From: Isoetes taiwanensis
Lineage: Eukaryota; Streptophyta; Lycopodiopsida; Isoetales; Isoetaceae
NCBI GenBank assembly: GCA_021234155.1
Contig: JAJEKV010000096.1
Span: 3,041,678-3,105,677 of the forward strand
DNA: 64,000 nt
Direction: 5' to 3'
The notes beneath the pieces are model-generated. The model was given only the letters and a program-made list of their open reading frames with translations. It was not told where the DNA came from and ran no database searches. Of this stretch, positions 11,641 to 22,365 are shown piece by piece (positions within the stretch are counted from its first letter, which is position 1; the number at the start of each line of letters is the position of its first letter). A program made the position numbers and the translations under genes.

Positions 11641-12242
11641 TGTTTGGGGTTTGGGTTCGGGGAACTCCTGGAAGACAAATTCTCCGTGAGGACCCGTGGG
11701 TCTAACAGGAGAGTCCGGGGGACTATGTCACACGGGATTTGCAAGAAGAGAACAAGAAGAAGAAAACAGAACAAAAAGAACAATGAGAGGAAAATGATAA
11801 GCTTCCTTGATATCAATGATGAACATACATGAGCTCGCCATCGAGAAGACTGAAATGAGACAAGACTCAAAACTCATCTAAAACTCATGTGCTAGCTCTA
11901 CTCATATATATAGTACAATGGCCTTTGGCCCAATATAGACACTGGGCCCGATCTGGGGTGCCGACTCTCGGAAGGAGGCCTGATTTCACCCGAGGAATGG
12001 CCGGGCGGTGCCTCTTGAAAAGCCTGGAATCGCTTACCGGACGCCGACGGCGGGGTGACGGGCCGTCACTTGTCCGAAGCGGGCTTTGGTAGCGTAAGAC
12101 CAGGGCTTTGACCGCGCGGGTCACGCCGCTTGGTCTTTGCCGGGCCTTTGACGACCGAATTGGGCTCGCCTGTGGGTCCTTGTTCTTGACCTGGTCCGTT
12201 GTATGCATGAATAGTCCTGAACCAGGAGGCACAGGACTAACA
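11641..12242 (-). repeat. 5' LTR of Ty3/gypsy element, copy 1
   Basis: This 602-bp LTR sits upstream of gag on the minus strand and matches 1215-1805. It ends on the minus-strand start TGTTAGTCC. Right of it, ACATG repeats the left-hand target site. Confidence 0.93.
11900..11913 (-). promoter_or_regulatory. TATA box of the 5' LTR, copy 1
   Basis: CTATATATATGA on the minus strand lies about 330 bp from the LTR start, a typical U3/R placement. Transcription would run leftward into gag. Confidence 0.6.
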
Positions 12243-15200
12243 ACATGCCACCTGGGCTCTAACATGCCAAGGCGGCTCCAACATGCCACCTAGGCTCTAA
12301 CATGCCAAAGTGGCATGTTGGAGCCCACGTGCCATGTTTGAGCCACCTTGGCATGTTGGAGCCCATGTGGCATGTTGGAGCCCGTGTGGCATGTTTGAGA
12401 CACCTTGGCATGTTTGAGCCACCTTGGCATGTTGGAGCCTAAGTGGCATGTTTGAGCCACCTTGGCATGTTTGAGCCTAGGTGGAATGCTGGAGCCCACA
12501 TGGCATGTTTGTGCCACCTTGGCATGTTTGAACCTAGGTGGCATGTTGGAGCCCACGTCACATTTTTGAGCCACCTTGGCATGTTAGAGCCACCTTGGTA
12601 TGTTTGAGCATAGGTGGCATGTTGCAGCTCGCGTGGCATGTTTGAACCACCTTGGCATGTTTGAGCCACCTTGGCATGCTTGAGCCTAGGTGGCATGTTG
12701 GAGCCTAGGTGGCATGTTTGAACCACCTTGGCATGTTGGAGCCTAGGTGGCATGTTGGAGCTTAGGCGGCATGTTTGAACAACCTTGGCATGTTGGATCC
12801 TAGGTGGCATGTTGGAGACCAAGTGGCATGTTTGAACCACCTTGGCATGTTTTAGCCACCATGGCATGTTCGAGCCTAAGTGGCATGTTCGAGCCTGCAT
12901 GGCATTTTTGAGCCACCTTGGCATGTTTGAGCCCTAGGGTGGCATGTTGGAAGCCTAGGGTGAAGCCCATGTGGCATGTTTGAGTCACCTTGGCATGTTG
13001 GAGCCTAGATGGCATGTTGGAGCTCCGTGGCATGTTTGAGCCACCTTGGCATGTTGAAGCTTAGGTGGCATGATTGCGCCACCTTGTCATGTTTTGAGCC
13101 TGGGTGGCATGTTGGAGCCTAGGTGGCATGTTGGAGCCCGGTGGCATGTTTGAGCCACCTTGGCATGTTTTACCCTAGGTGGCATGGTGGAGCCCACATG
13201 GCATGTTTCAGACCACCTTGGCATGTTTGAGCCACCTTGGTATGTTTGAGCCCAGGTGGCATGTTGGAGCTTAGGTGGCATGTTTGAACTAGAGCCTAGG
13301 TGGCATGTTTGAGCCGCCTTGGCATGTTGGAGCCTTGGTGGCATGTTGGAGCTTGCATGGCCTTTTGGAGCCTAGGTGGCATGTTGAAGACTAGGTGGCA
13401 TGTTGGAGCCCACGTGGCATGTTTGAGCCTAGGTGGCATGTTGGAGCCCATGTGGCATGTTTGCGCCACCTTGGCATGTTTGAGCCACCTTGGTATGTTT
13501 GAGCGTAGGTGGCATGTTGCAGCCCGCGTGGCATGTTTGAACCACCTTGGCATGTTTGAGCCACCTTGGCATGCTTGAGTCTAGGTGGCATGTTTGAACC
13601 ACCTTGGCATGTTTGAGCCTAGGTGGCATGTTGGAGGCCACATGGTATGTTTGAGCCTAGGTGGCGTGTTGGAGCTTGCATGGCATTTTTGGAGCCTAGG
13701 TGGAATGTTTGAGCCTAGGTGGCATGTTTGAGCCTAGGTGACATGTTGGAGCCTAGGTGGCATGCTGGAGACCCACGTGGCATGTTTGTGCCACCTTGGG
13801 GTTTGAGCCTAGGTGGCATGTTGCAGCCCGCATGGCATGTTTGAACCACCTTGGCATGTTTGAGCCACCTTGGCATGCTTGAGCCTAGATGGCATGTTGG
13901 AGCCTTGGTGGCATGTTCATGTTGGAGCCTAGGTGGCATGTTGGAGCCCACATGGCATGTTTGAGCCACCTTGGCATGTTGGAGCTTAGGTGGCATGTTT
14001 GAGCAACCTTGGCGAAGTTGGATCTTGTGGCATGTTAGAGCCGACTGGCATGTTTGAGCCACCTTGGCATGTTTTAGCCACCATTGCATGTTCGAGCCTA
14101 GGTGGCATGTTTGAGCCACCTTGGCATGTTTGAGCCTAGGTGGCATGTTTGAACAACCTTGGCATGTTGCAGCCTAGGTGCATATTAAAGCCCATGTGGC
14201 ATGTTTGAGTCACCTTGGAATGTTGGAGCCTAGATGGCATGTTGGAGCCACCTTGTCATGTTTGAGCCTAGGTGGCACGTTGGGAGCCTAGGTGGTATAT
14301 TGGAGCCCACATGATATGTTTGAGCCATCTTGGCATGCAGGAGCCCACGTGGCATGTTGGAGCCACGTGGCATATTTGTGCCACCTTGGCAAGCTTTAGC
14401 CTTGGTGGCATAGTGGAGCCCACTTGGCATGTTTGTGCCACCTTGGCATGTTTGAGCCACCTTGTTATGTTTGGGCCTAGGTGGCATGTTGGAGCCTAGG
14501 TGGCATGTTTGAACCAGCTTGGCATGTTCGAAATGAGAGGTGACATGTTGGAAACTAGGTGGCATGTTTGAACTACCTTGGCATGTTGGAGTCTCGGTGG
14601 CATGTTGGAGCCCACATGGCATGTTTGAGCCACCTTGGCATGTTGGAGCCTAGGTGGCATGTTGGAGCTTAGGTGGCATGGTTGAGCAACCTTGGCATAT
14701 TGGAGCCTAGGTGGCATGTTTGAGCCACCTTGGCACGTTTGAGCCTAGGTGGCATGTTGGAGCCGCGTGGCATGTTTACCCACTTTGGCATGTTCGAGCC
14801 TAGGTGGCATGTTGGAACTGCGTGGCATGTTTGAGCCACCGGCATGTTTGAGCCTCGGTGCGGCATGTTGGAGCCCGAAGTCATGTTTTAGCCACCTTGG
14901 CATGTTCGAAAGCATAGTTGGCATGTTTGAGCCACCTTGGCATGGAGCTTAGGTGGCATGTTGGGAGCCTAGGTGGCATGTTTGAACCACCTTGGTATGT
15001 TGGAGCCTAGGTGGCATGTTGGAGCCCATGAGGCATGTTTGAGCCACCTTGGCATGGAGCCTAGGTGGCATGTTGGAGCCCACATGGCATGTTTGAGCCA
15101 CTTTGGCATGTTGGAGCCTAGGTGGCATGTTGGAGTCTGCATGGCATGTTAAAAGCCACCTTGCCATGTTTGAGCCTAGGTGGCATGTTGGAGCCTAGGT

Positions 15201-15437
15201 GGGATGTTTGAGCCACCTTTGGCATGTTAGGGAGCCTAGGTGGCATATTGGAGCCGATCATGGCATTTTGGGAGCCTAGGTGACATGTTTGAGCCACCTT
15301 GGCATGTCCGGGAGCCTAGGTGGCATGTTGGATCCTAGGCGCACGCGTTGGGAGCCCCCAGTGGGAACGTTTGAGCCACCTATGGCATGTTGGAGCTCAC
15401 GTGGTATGTTGGAGTCAAACTGTGGCATGGTGGATCC
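12243..15437. repeat. 19-bp minisatellite with inversion centre, right arm, copy 1
   Basis: The first ~66 bp keep the orientation of 466-1214. At about 12309 the orientation flips, with CATGCCAAAG followed at once by TGGCATGTTGG. From there ~3.1 kb of reverse-oriented monomers follow, mainly GGCATGTTGGAGCCTAGGT and GGCATGTTTGAGCCACCTT (19 bp each) with CCCACGT and CCCACAT variants. Together with 466-1214 this forms one inverted repeat into which the retrotransposon inserted close to the centre. Confidence 0.93.
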
Positions 15438-15715
15438 TAGGGCATAACATTCAAACCATAAAAAATAACATATGAATCAAACAAACCATTAAAAAATATT
15501 TGAACAAAATGGCATTCTTTAGGCCTAGGATGTCCTGAATTGGCATTTTGAGTTGGAGCCTAGATGTCGCGGTTTGAGACATCTCGGCATGTTGGAGCCG
15601 CAGTGGCATGTTTGAGCCACCTTGGCATGTTGGAGCCTAGGCGGCATGTTTGAGCCACATTGGCATGTTGGAGCCCATGTGGCATGTTTCAAGCACCTTA
15701 GCATATTGGTGACAT
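15438..15715. repeat. AT-rich interruption and distal minisatellite remnant, copy 1
   Basis: An AT-rich stretch of ~110 bp (15438-15550) interrupts the array. About 160 bp of diverged 19-bp monomers follow, then the array ends before GTGACATGCTTGC. Confidence 0.8.
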
Positions 15716-16039
15716 GCTTGCATTGGCCAAAATTTCTTCCAACTTTGAACCCTATTTTCTCGCACATCTCGACCCAAATTGAGCCAAGTTTTTCCTCACA
15801 TCTCATCACAACCTTTCTCGGGTTGTTCCTATAAAAATCATTTGAAAAATATTAGCACAGCTCGAGATATTCAGATTGGAGTGCAACTACCTCATTTTGC
15901 TTTGAATCTAATAGACTTGTTGGTCCCTATGGATGTTAAAGTTAAATTCAGTTCTAACTCAATTTTGGGATTTATATGCCTTTGCATTCTAGTTTTCTAT
16001 AGGCATAAGGGGTAAAGGAACAATAGATAAGACGAAGAG

Positions 16040-16690
16040 CATGTTGTATAAAAGATTTGTAGCCATTCCATCAGGACATTATAGCACAATATAAGGAAGC
16101 TACTAGTCTTCCTAATGTGTTTGTTGTAGTTGATGGCAGCCACATATACTTGTACAGAAAACCAAACAAAACGGATCATGCAAATGACTATTACGGCAAA
16201 AATAAAAGACACTCCATTCTATTTCAAGATTGTATAACTCATAGGAAATTGTTTGTCAACGTGTATTGTATTAGAATAGGATCTATACATAATCCTGGAC
16301 ACTTCGAAAAACGTACCTTCTATAATAGGTTAGTCTCCAAATCTATTTTGCTGGAGATAGTTGTTAAATTACAAGGGAAGCAGATAAAAAAAGGAATGCC
16401 TACTGAGGAGGATGTAATTGTGAACATTCCTCCTCAACTAGTTGGTGATTCTGCATATCCTAGCTGACCTTTCTTTTTGAAGGTCTTTTCTGATCTTGAT
16501 TGCATCAACAAGAGAATCTGCAGAGGTAGGGTTATTATTAAAAATGGTTTTGGCATAGTTAAAGAGAAGTGGAGAATATCGAAGAGCCTCACAATATCAC
16601 AAGCCAGCGAAATCGTGCATGCATGTGTTGTTCTATGAAACTACTGTGTTTTTGAAAGAGGGGGCATGAAATTGTCTGCCGCCGACTCGC
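16040..16690 (+). pseudogene. PIF/Harbinger transposase remnant (DDE_Tnp_4 type), copy 1
   Basis: The plus-strand frame reads FHQDIIAQYKEATSLPNVF, then VVVDGSHIYLYRKPN (first catalytic Asp), DYYGKNKRHSILFQ and GDSAYPS (second catalytic Asp), the layout of PIF/Harbinger nucleases. A TGA stop follows the GDSAYPS motif at 16465-16467, yet the frame continues as FFLKVFSDLDCINKRICRG and then KNGFGIVKEKWRI. In active relatives the third catalytic residue is a Glu just before the N-[AG]-F-G motif; here the codon is AAA (Lys). An in-frame TAG also lies upstream near 16058. It is a dead copy, identical at protein level in copy 2. No terminal inverted repeats were found. Confidence 0.85.
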
Positions 16691-17372
16691 ATCTTCCACA
16701 TGCGAGGTATTATGAGACTCAAGATATGAACAGAAATTGAGTTAAGAGGAGATCAGATCAGGCATATCCTCCTCGAGAATTTGGAGAAAGGAATTTTAAA
16801 GAAGATGCACTATTGTAGAAAAACATGAAACCATGTCAAGTTTATGGTTTTTCATGTCGCCCCAATTGAAATTCGAGGATAATCGAACTTGGTTTACTTA
16901 CTTTGTTTATATAAAGAATAACAAGCTTACTTTGTTTGTATACACTTATCTCAATTCATATAAATATTGAACCCACTTATATAAACACCTACCCGTTTGG
17001 TGAGGCAAAGATAGTGAAGACAAATTAGAACTTGTTTGTTTTATCTTGAAATGGAAGACAAAGTTGAGGCATTTACAATACAAAACAATGACATCATGGC
17101 AAAACAAGAGAAAATTCAAGATAAAGCGGATGCCATATGAACTAAAGAAGAATTGTATTTCATTAAAATTTGTGTGTACAAAATCATGAGAAGCACTCAA
17201 ATGTAGTGCTTTTGTTTGAATGAAATAACCCGCAAATGGGGAACCAAACCGAAGACTAAGCAAAAATCCACTTTTAAAGAATAAGAGTTCTCGGCAACCC
17301 TTTGCATTACGCTAAAGGTGGAAAACTCGTAATGCGATCAAAAGTACCTATCCCTGTTGCAGACCTTGTTAG
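16691..17372. other. No gene seen between Harbinger remnant and LTR fragment
   Basis: AT-rich sequence without a supported ORF. It matches 48386-49066 in copy 2 and may contain decayed Harbinger flank. Confidence 0.5.
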
Positions 17373-17992
17373 TGTGACGTTCCAGCATAACATACGATCC
17401 AAATACGTATATTATACTGCCACGTCACACGTACATGTCACCATGACAAGTACTTGAGAGCCGTAGAAGAGTTGGCTAGGGTGACCTCATATGTGCACAT
17501 GTATATTTAGATATATGCAATTAAACCCCTGCCATTGGCACACCCCATTTGGTCCCTTCTAACCTAACCCTAAAGTTCATATATATAAAAGGGGAAATTC
17601 TAAAGTTTTTATTTTCTCATTTTGACTTCCCCGAGCCATTCCGGCCAAGACAGGATTGCTATTCATTGTTGGCGCCCGTCGAACCGCCTTTGCACAATAG
17701 TTCCCCTCAAAGCAAATTGCCTTGGCAAGAACGAAGGCATGGATGCGTTAGGAGCCGGAGCAAGCCAAGGATCGGTAACTCGGAATTACGTTGTAAAACT
17801 GGGCTCTTAGCCCGCAATGAGCTAGGATAATATGTTAGATGGGTCTTTAGCAGCCTTGTAGATCCTAAGATCATTAGCCCTTAATAAAGGAACCTAAATC
17901 CATGTATGTTTAGGTAGGAAAGATTAGATGTTATTCTATGTTTCAGCTTTTTATGGATGATGATGTTCCATTCTATGCTCTCTTACGTATTG
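17373..17992 (+). repeat. Chromovirus LTR, first ~620 bp only, copy 1
   Basis: It starts TGTGACGTTCCAGC and matches the full LTR at 49067-50580 up to TATTG at 17992, after which the sequence is unrelated. The left flank (CAGACCTTGTTAG) equals that of copy 2, so it is the same insertion, cut by the duplication breakpoint. A TATA box (ATATATAAAAGGGG) lies near 17579-17592. Confidence 0.88.
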
Positions 17993-20900
17993 CTCTTGTC
18001 TATTTGCTTACCTTTTAATAAAATACAACGTCGCGCATAATCCAATGTATTTTCTTTAATTTGCTCCATTTTCTTGTTTTGATGGATGTGTTCACGAGAT
18101 CAACTTACACATTTAATTTAGTGATAATTACACCATATTCTTTGGCCACATTATGCTATTATCTTTACGCCTTAAGAATCTTTTTGACGACACTAGCACT
18201 CTAATTTTTATGAGCATGTTGGGAATATGTTATGGTCATACTTTAAAAAGACAATATAAATGCACGTGTTTTTGGCAAACTCATGTAGAACCTACAAGCG
18301 CACAAAAACACAACATTTCTTATGATTGATCTTTATGAATATGTCGATTAAAGGTCTAAACGTATTTTTAAGTTACTTCTAGTGCTCATTGCCCGACATA
18401 AACCGATGTTGCATATGCGTGGGCACCCCATGCACCATGTCGTGAACCTCGTCATCATCAGTTTCCTTTTGTTTTTCACAATTTATGTCCTTTTCAAATC
18501 CTTTATATTAATATACATGATTTTTAAGTGTATAAACCTCCAATGAACGAAGATGTCGTAAGTAATTTGCAATCTAGGATATGAAAGTTAGCAAATTAAA
18601 AGTAAACGGTTTACTTTAAGAAACCCCACATTTGATGAGGTTTCAATTGCCAACCTAAGCATTTAATTATAAAATATAAAGACCGAAAAAGCCACTATAA
18701 CAAACGAATTGACTTGCCTAGTGGTGCGTGACGTTAAAAAATACTATCTAACTTTTATACTGTGAGGATTCCAAGCAAAAGGAATATGGAGCCTCAAACC
18801 TAAATCAATAATGCTAGGAATTCATCAATGGCAATAAAATTTGCACGAGCATGACACAATACACATAGAGGGATTGTCTTTATCCTAAAATGAGAGAGAT
18901 ATAGCCGAAAGTGAGAGGGGGTCAAAGAAGACTGTTCTACTCATTCCTCATGAATCTGATTCTAAAAAAAGCCATTACATTTTTCCCAGAGCTTCGCAAT
19001 TTTGTTCAATAACCCGTTACTATCCTAGAGCCTAACTCTTGGTGTTTTTATATTGAGGACTGCTAGCTCAAAGGTGGAGCTACCTGAAGCCGATTGCCGC
19101 CTTGCCATAATTCGCCAAATCTTAACACGACAATGACCCAAATGGTGGTGAACTACCATTGGTTATTATAGCTTGACTTAGCTTTGGTTTTGTGAACTAG
19201 AGCTTGGCCAACTGAAGTTATTGGTGTAACTCATATTCCTCCGTGTTTATTTCAAATAGAGATCTTTTTGTCATTACAGCTTGATTGTGAGTTATGTAGC
19301 ACTTCGATGAATTACGATTGCAAGACCATGAATTGTCCGAGAAGTCTTGAACAAGGGTTCCGTGGATATAAAAGGCATGGTTCATTAGTATGAGTACTAA
19401 CCCTATAAGGACCCAAAAACTATATTTTGATGTTTTTGTAATTTGGTGTAACTTTAACTAGGTCCGCCTCTTGTTAATGTATATTCCACGCCTAATAACT
19501 TCTCGAGCACCATCTCGTGCATGACTTGGCATTATACATACTTGAGGTTCTAGATAAACGCCTAATTACCGAGCCCTTAGTAGTCATTATCTCCGCTTTG
19601 TCTAGTATCATCATTAACGCAAAAGGTTTTTCCCCTTGAAACCTTTCGGTATGTGGCTTTTTAATCCTAGTAGTAATGATTGTACTAGCCCATTGTATGG
19701 TCCCATGACCTATTGGTTCCTGGGACGCTAAAAACTATTCTATTCTATTCTATTGTTTGCTCTTAACTTTAATATAAATTGCGAAGTCGGCCTTCATCCT
19801 CTTCCTCTCTAGCTTCATGTACGAAATCCTACATGACATTTTCATCCCAATTTCTTGTTCCACATCAAAGAGGATGTGCACTTACGATCGATGTAATGGT
19901 TATAAATTGTTCATGCTGAGGTTGACTAGGTCTAAATGTTATTTTAACTTCTACACTGTCAATGCCTCGATTTTTACAATGTTAACGGGGAAGGCATGAC
20001 TTCAATGCAACTTCTATTCTTGGCAAATAACTCCAGTAATACATTCATTATTATGCCTTGTCGATCTAATTTATACAAGGAGTTCAACCAATTTCTAAGA
20101 TATTAAAGAAATGGAATAGACGGCTATCATGCCAATTTAGCCTATTGATTGTCATGTGATTAGCAGAATTTATTACTTTTTGCGCAATTTGTGGGCATGA
20201 AGAATTCTCATTCTAAAATAAATAAGAAGCAACAGCTCTATAAAATTAAAACTGATGTTGAAATTTCAAACCGCTGTCACTAGGGCAACTGTATGTTATA
20301 CTTACCTCTAGTAGCCTATTATAAAAAGATGGACTACCATTGTAATTATTGTGGAAAAGATCTATTGCCCAAGTTTGGACATTGAATATTCATGGCTGTC
20401 CAATAGAGGAAGCCCTATTTTAAGTGTTCTTATTTATTAATTTTCTTTGACTTTCAAATTTGCATGCCCTAACATCACACATGTAGTATCCATCTACCGA
20501 AAGCAAAAGAAGTAGAAAAAAAAAGAAAAAGCATTCATGCGATATATTCCCATTTATGATCATTTACATTCAATATGTAGAGCAATATAGAAGTTCGGTT
20601 GGGGTTTTTTCCCCAGGCTTATTTTGGTTCTCGCCACGCGGTCTATCGGGCCTACAACGCTGAACGAAAATAGGGTAATTGCACCATTCCGCTTAATGTG
20701 TCGCCACCGGTTGAAGAATTAGAGTTAGGTTAAATATTAGGATTTTGCTAGGGTCGAGTTGTAATTCCTCTCGCTGAACTAAAAGCCCGCGGACTGTGCA
20801 AATATCATCTTCAATCTTTTGCAATCCGAAGCTTGTGTAATCAAAACAAATAACATATTTCCATCTTTACAAAATTTTAGCTTTGCATTTGAAGCTCAAG

Positions 20901-21495
20901 GATCTTCCTCGAGCTTAGTTGAAGACTATTTCTTGTTTAGGACCTAAAGCTTTCGCTGGATCTAAGATGCACCGATGTTGAGATATTGCTGAATTTGAAC
21001 CAAACTCGTTCATTTGAAACAAACTCGTAAAGGATGTTTCAAGGATATCAAACAAACTCAAAAGCGCTTTGTGATATTAAAAAAATCCTCCTGAATTTCT
21101 ATATTGTAGGGGAATGGACTAAGGGAGTGTTCATTGTCCCTAGAATTGCAGTTTCAGTGCCTACAATATTATATAAAAAGTTTAGCCATATGCCATAAAA
21201 TAGCCGTCAATCCAGAAATATTAATTTCGAATAAGAACAAAAATTGCTACTCACTGATGTAAGAGTAAATTTTCTTTACATACGAAATTGACACCCTTAC
21301 ACTTGAACAAACAAATACGAAACAACTTTGGTACAGACTGACATGTCAATGTGAGATGGGGCCATTCATTCAATGATGTATACAACATGGCAACTGGCCG
21401 ACGATTCCGCCTCCGAATAGAAAGAGGCACACCAATTCCGCTCAAGCGGTCACCTGCGGTGGTAAAAATCAATGAGAACTCCCTGCTGTTATAGA
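17993..21495. other. Gene-poor AT-rich region
   Basis: No ORF above 60 codons looks real and no repeat family is recognised. The short GC-rich patch near 20620-20720 does not resemble a known gene. Confidence 0.55.
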
Positions 21496-21581
21496 GGCAT
21501 GGAATGTGGTCGCAGATTCCAGACCTGCCCGGCCCCTCGCCGGTCGCGGGCCCCCTGAATCTGCTTCCCACATTCCATGCC
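21496..21581. other. Near-perfect 86-nt hairpin
   Basis: A 14-bp perfect outer stem (GGCATGGAATGTGG with CCACATTCCATGCC), a 2/3-nt internal loop and an 8-bp inner stem (GCAGATTC with GAATCTGC) enclose a ~37-nt GC-rich loop. Size and shape would fit a plant miRNA precursor or a small foldback element. It does not match a miRNA family I know. Confidence 0.45.
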
Positions 21582-21867
21582 GCCATACAAGACGAATTTA
21601 GAAAAAGAATATGGTGGAACTGAAATTTTAAATTCTACTTTGAAATTGTAAGAAAAACTACTAAAAAATTCAAGTTCTACCAAAAATCATAGGAAAATTA
21701 GACCGAAGAACTTCAGACTAGATTTCAAACATTCCAGTGATTTGGTGACAAGCTAGTTGTGAGCAGGAATCTTAGGTTGAGAGGGAGGAGTTTGTCGGAC
21801 AATGTTTGGGTTTTTTGAGTTCTAAATTTTATATAATGTATAATAATGTATTTAATTTAATTTTGTT

Positions 21868-22365
21868 TTGTTTTTGTTGTTAGATCTTTTTTGGGTTAAA
21901 AAGGATGTAGATTCACACCGGAATCAAAGGAGCCCGGATTTACCGCCAAAATTTTTCATGATCAATCTGGACCGTCCACCAAACAAAGGGAACCCACAGT
22001 CAACTGCGCGGGGCCTTTTGCCCTTTTGCCTACTGCCCATGTGGCCAGCCCGCCGTCGACGGAGCCTTTCCTATAATTTGTTGATCGAGGGAGCCTTTCT
22101 TCTCTGCCCCAATTTTTCGATCAGATCGCCGGATTAGGCCGCAGATCCATATTTGTTAGCCCTTTCTGCGACGATCTCCAAATTGGGTTTAATCCGATAC
22201 TGCTGCGGCGCTTGAATTTTGTAGCAGATCTTTTTTTCCTGGTAGATAGATCCCCCTTTTTTTCCCAGTGAGGCATTGCAGGTTCTACCTAATTTTTGAG
22301 TGGTTCAGAATGATTCTTAGAACCATCGGCTGCTTGGATCACTGCCCTGGAACGTCTTCGTTGCA
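21868..22365 (+). other. Likely promoter/5' leader of the SEC14-like gene
   Basis: This is pyrimidine-rich, GC-richer sequence than its surroundings, with leader-like TTCTCTGCCCC and CTGGTAGATAG stretches. The coding frame has no ATG upstream of 22366, and TTCGTTGCAG just before it looks like a splice acceptor. The start codon therefore probably lies in an earlier exon here that I could not place. Confidence 0.35.

Larger units (their letters stand above)
1215..12242 (-). mobile_element. Ty3/gypsy LTR retrotransposon (OTA-like, non-chromodomain), copy 1
   Basis: An 11.0-kb element on the minus strand has LTRs at 11641-12242 (5') and 1215-1805 (3'), both TG..CA when read on either strand. It is flanked by a 5-bp target duplication ACATG (1210-1214 and 12243-12247). 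Order on the minus strand is LTR, gag with zinc knuckle, protease, RT, RNase H, integrase, ~0.8 kb non-coding, an extra ORF region, polypurine tract, LTR. Pol order with integrase last places it in Ty3/gypsy. The protease motif DGGS and the lack of a chromodomain suggest the Ogre/Tat/Athila side (inference). The LTRs are nearly identical outside CNG-site scrambles, which suggests a young insertion. No clear primer binding site is seen next to 11640. Confidence 0.93.
1..17992. repeat. Large duplicated block, copy 1 (left end outside window)
   Basis: Position 1 aligns with 31591, and homology continues in the same order to 17992, which aligns with 49694. The block carries a left flank, a minisatellite palindrome, a minus-strand Ty3/gypsy element, a Harbinger remnant and the start of a chromovirus LTR. 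Long parts are identical (for example about 470 bp around the Harbinger ORF); others differ by clustered short scrambles at CNG sites. The right edge falls inside the LTR (the sequences part after TATTG). The retrotransposon sits at the same point of the minisatellite in both copies, so it was present before the duplication. Confidence 0.95.

Noticed and set aside
12290-15167. Many ORFs of 60-170 codons with MPPRLKHAKVAQTCH-type repeats, on both strands (also in the other arrays)
   Set aside because: The 19-bp monomer gives a 57-nt (19-codon) period that stays open in several frames on both strands. There is no start context, domain or non-repeat coding.
12243-15437. CRISPR-like array
   Set aside because: The 19-bp units are contiguous with no unique spacers, and the context is a plant nuclear genome.
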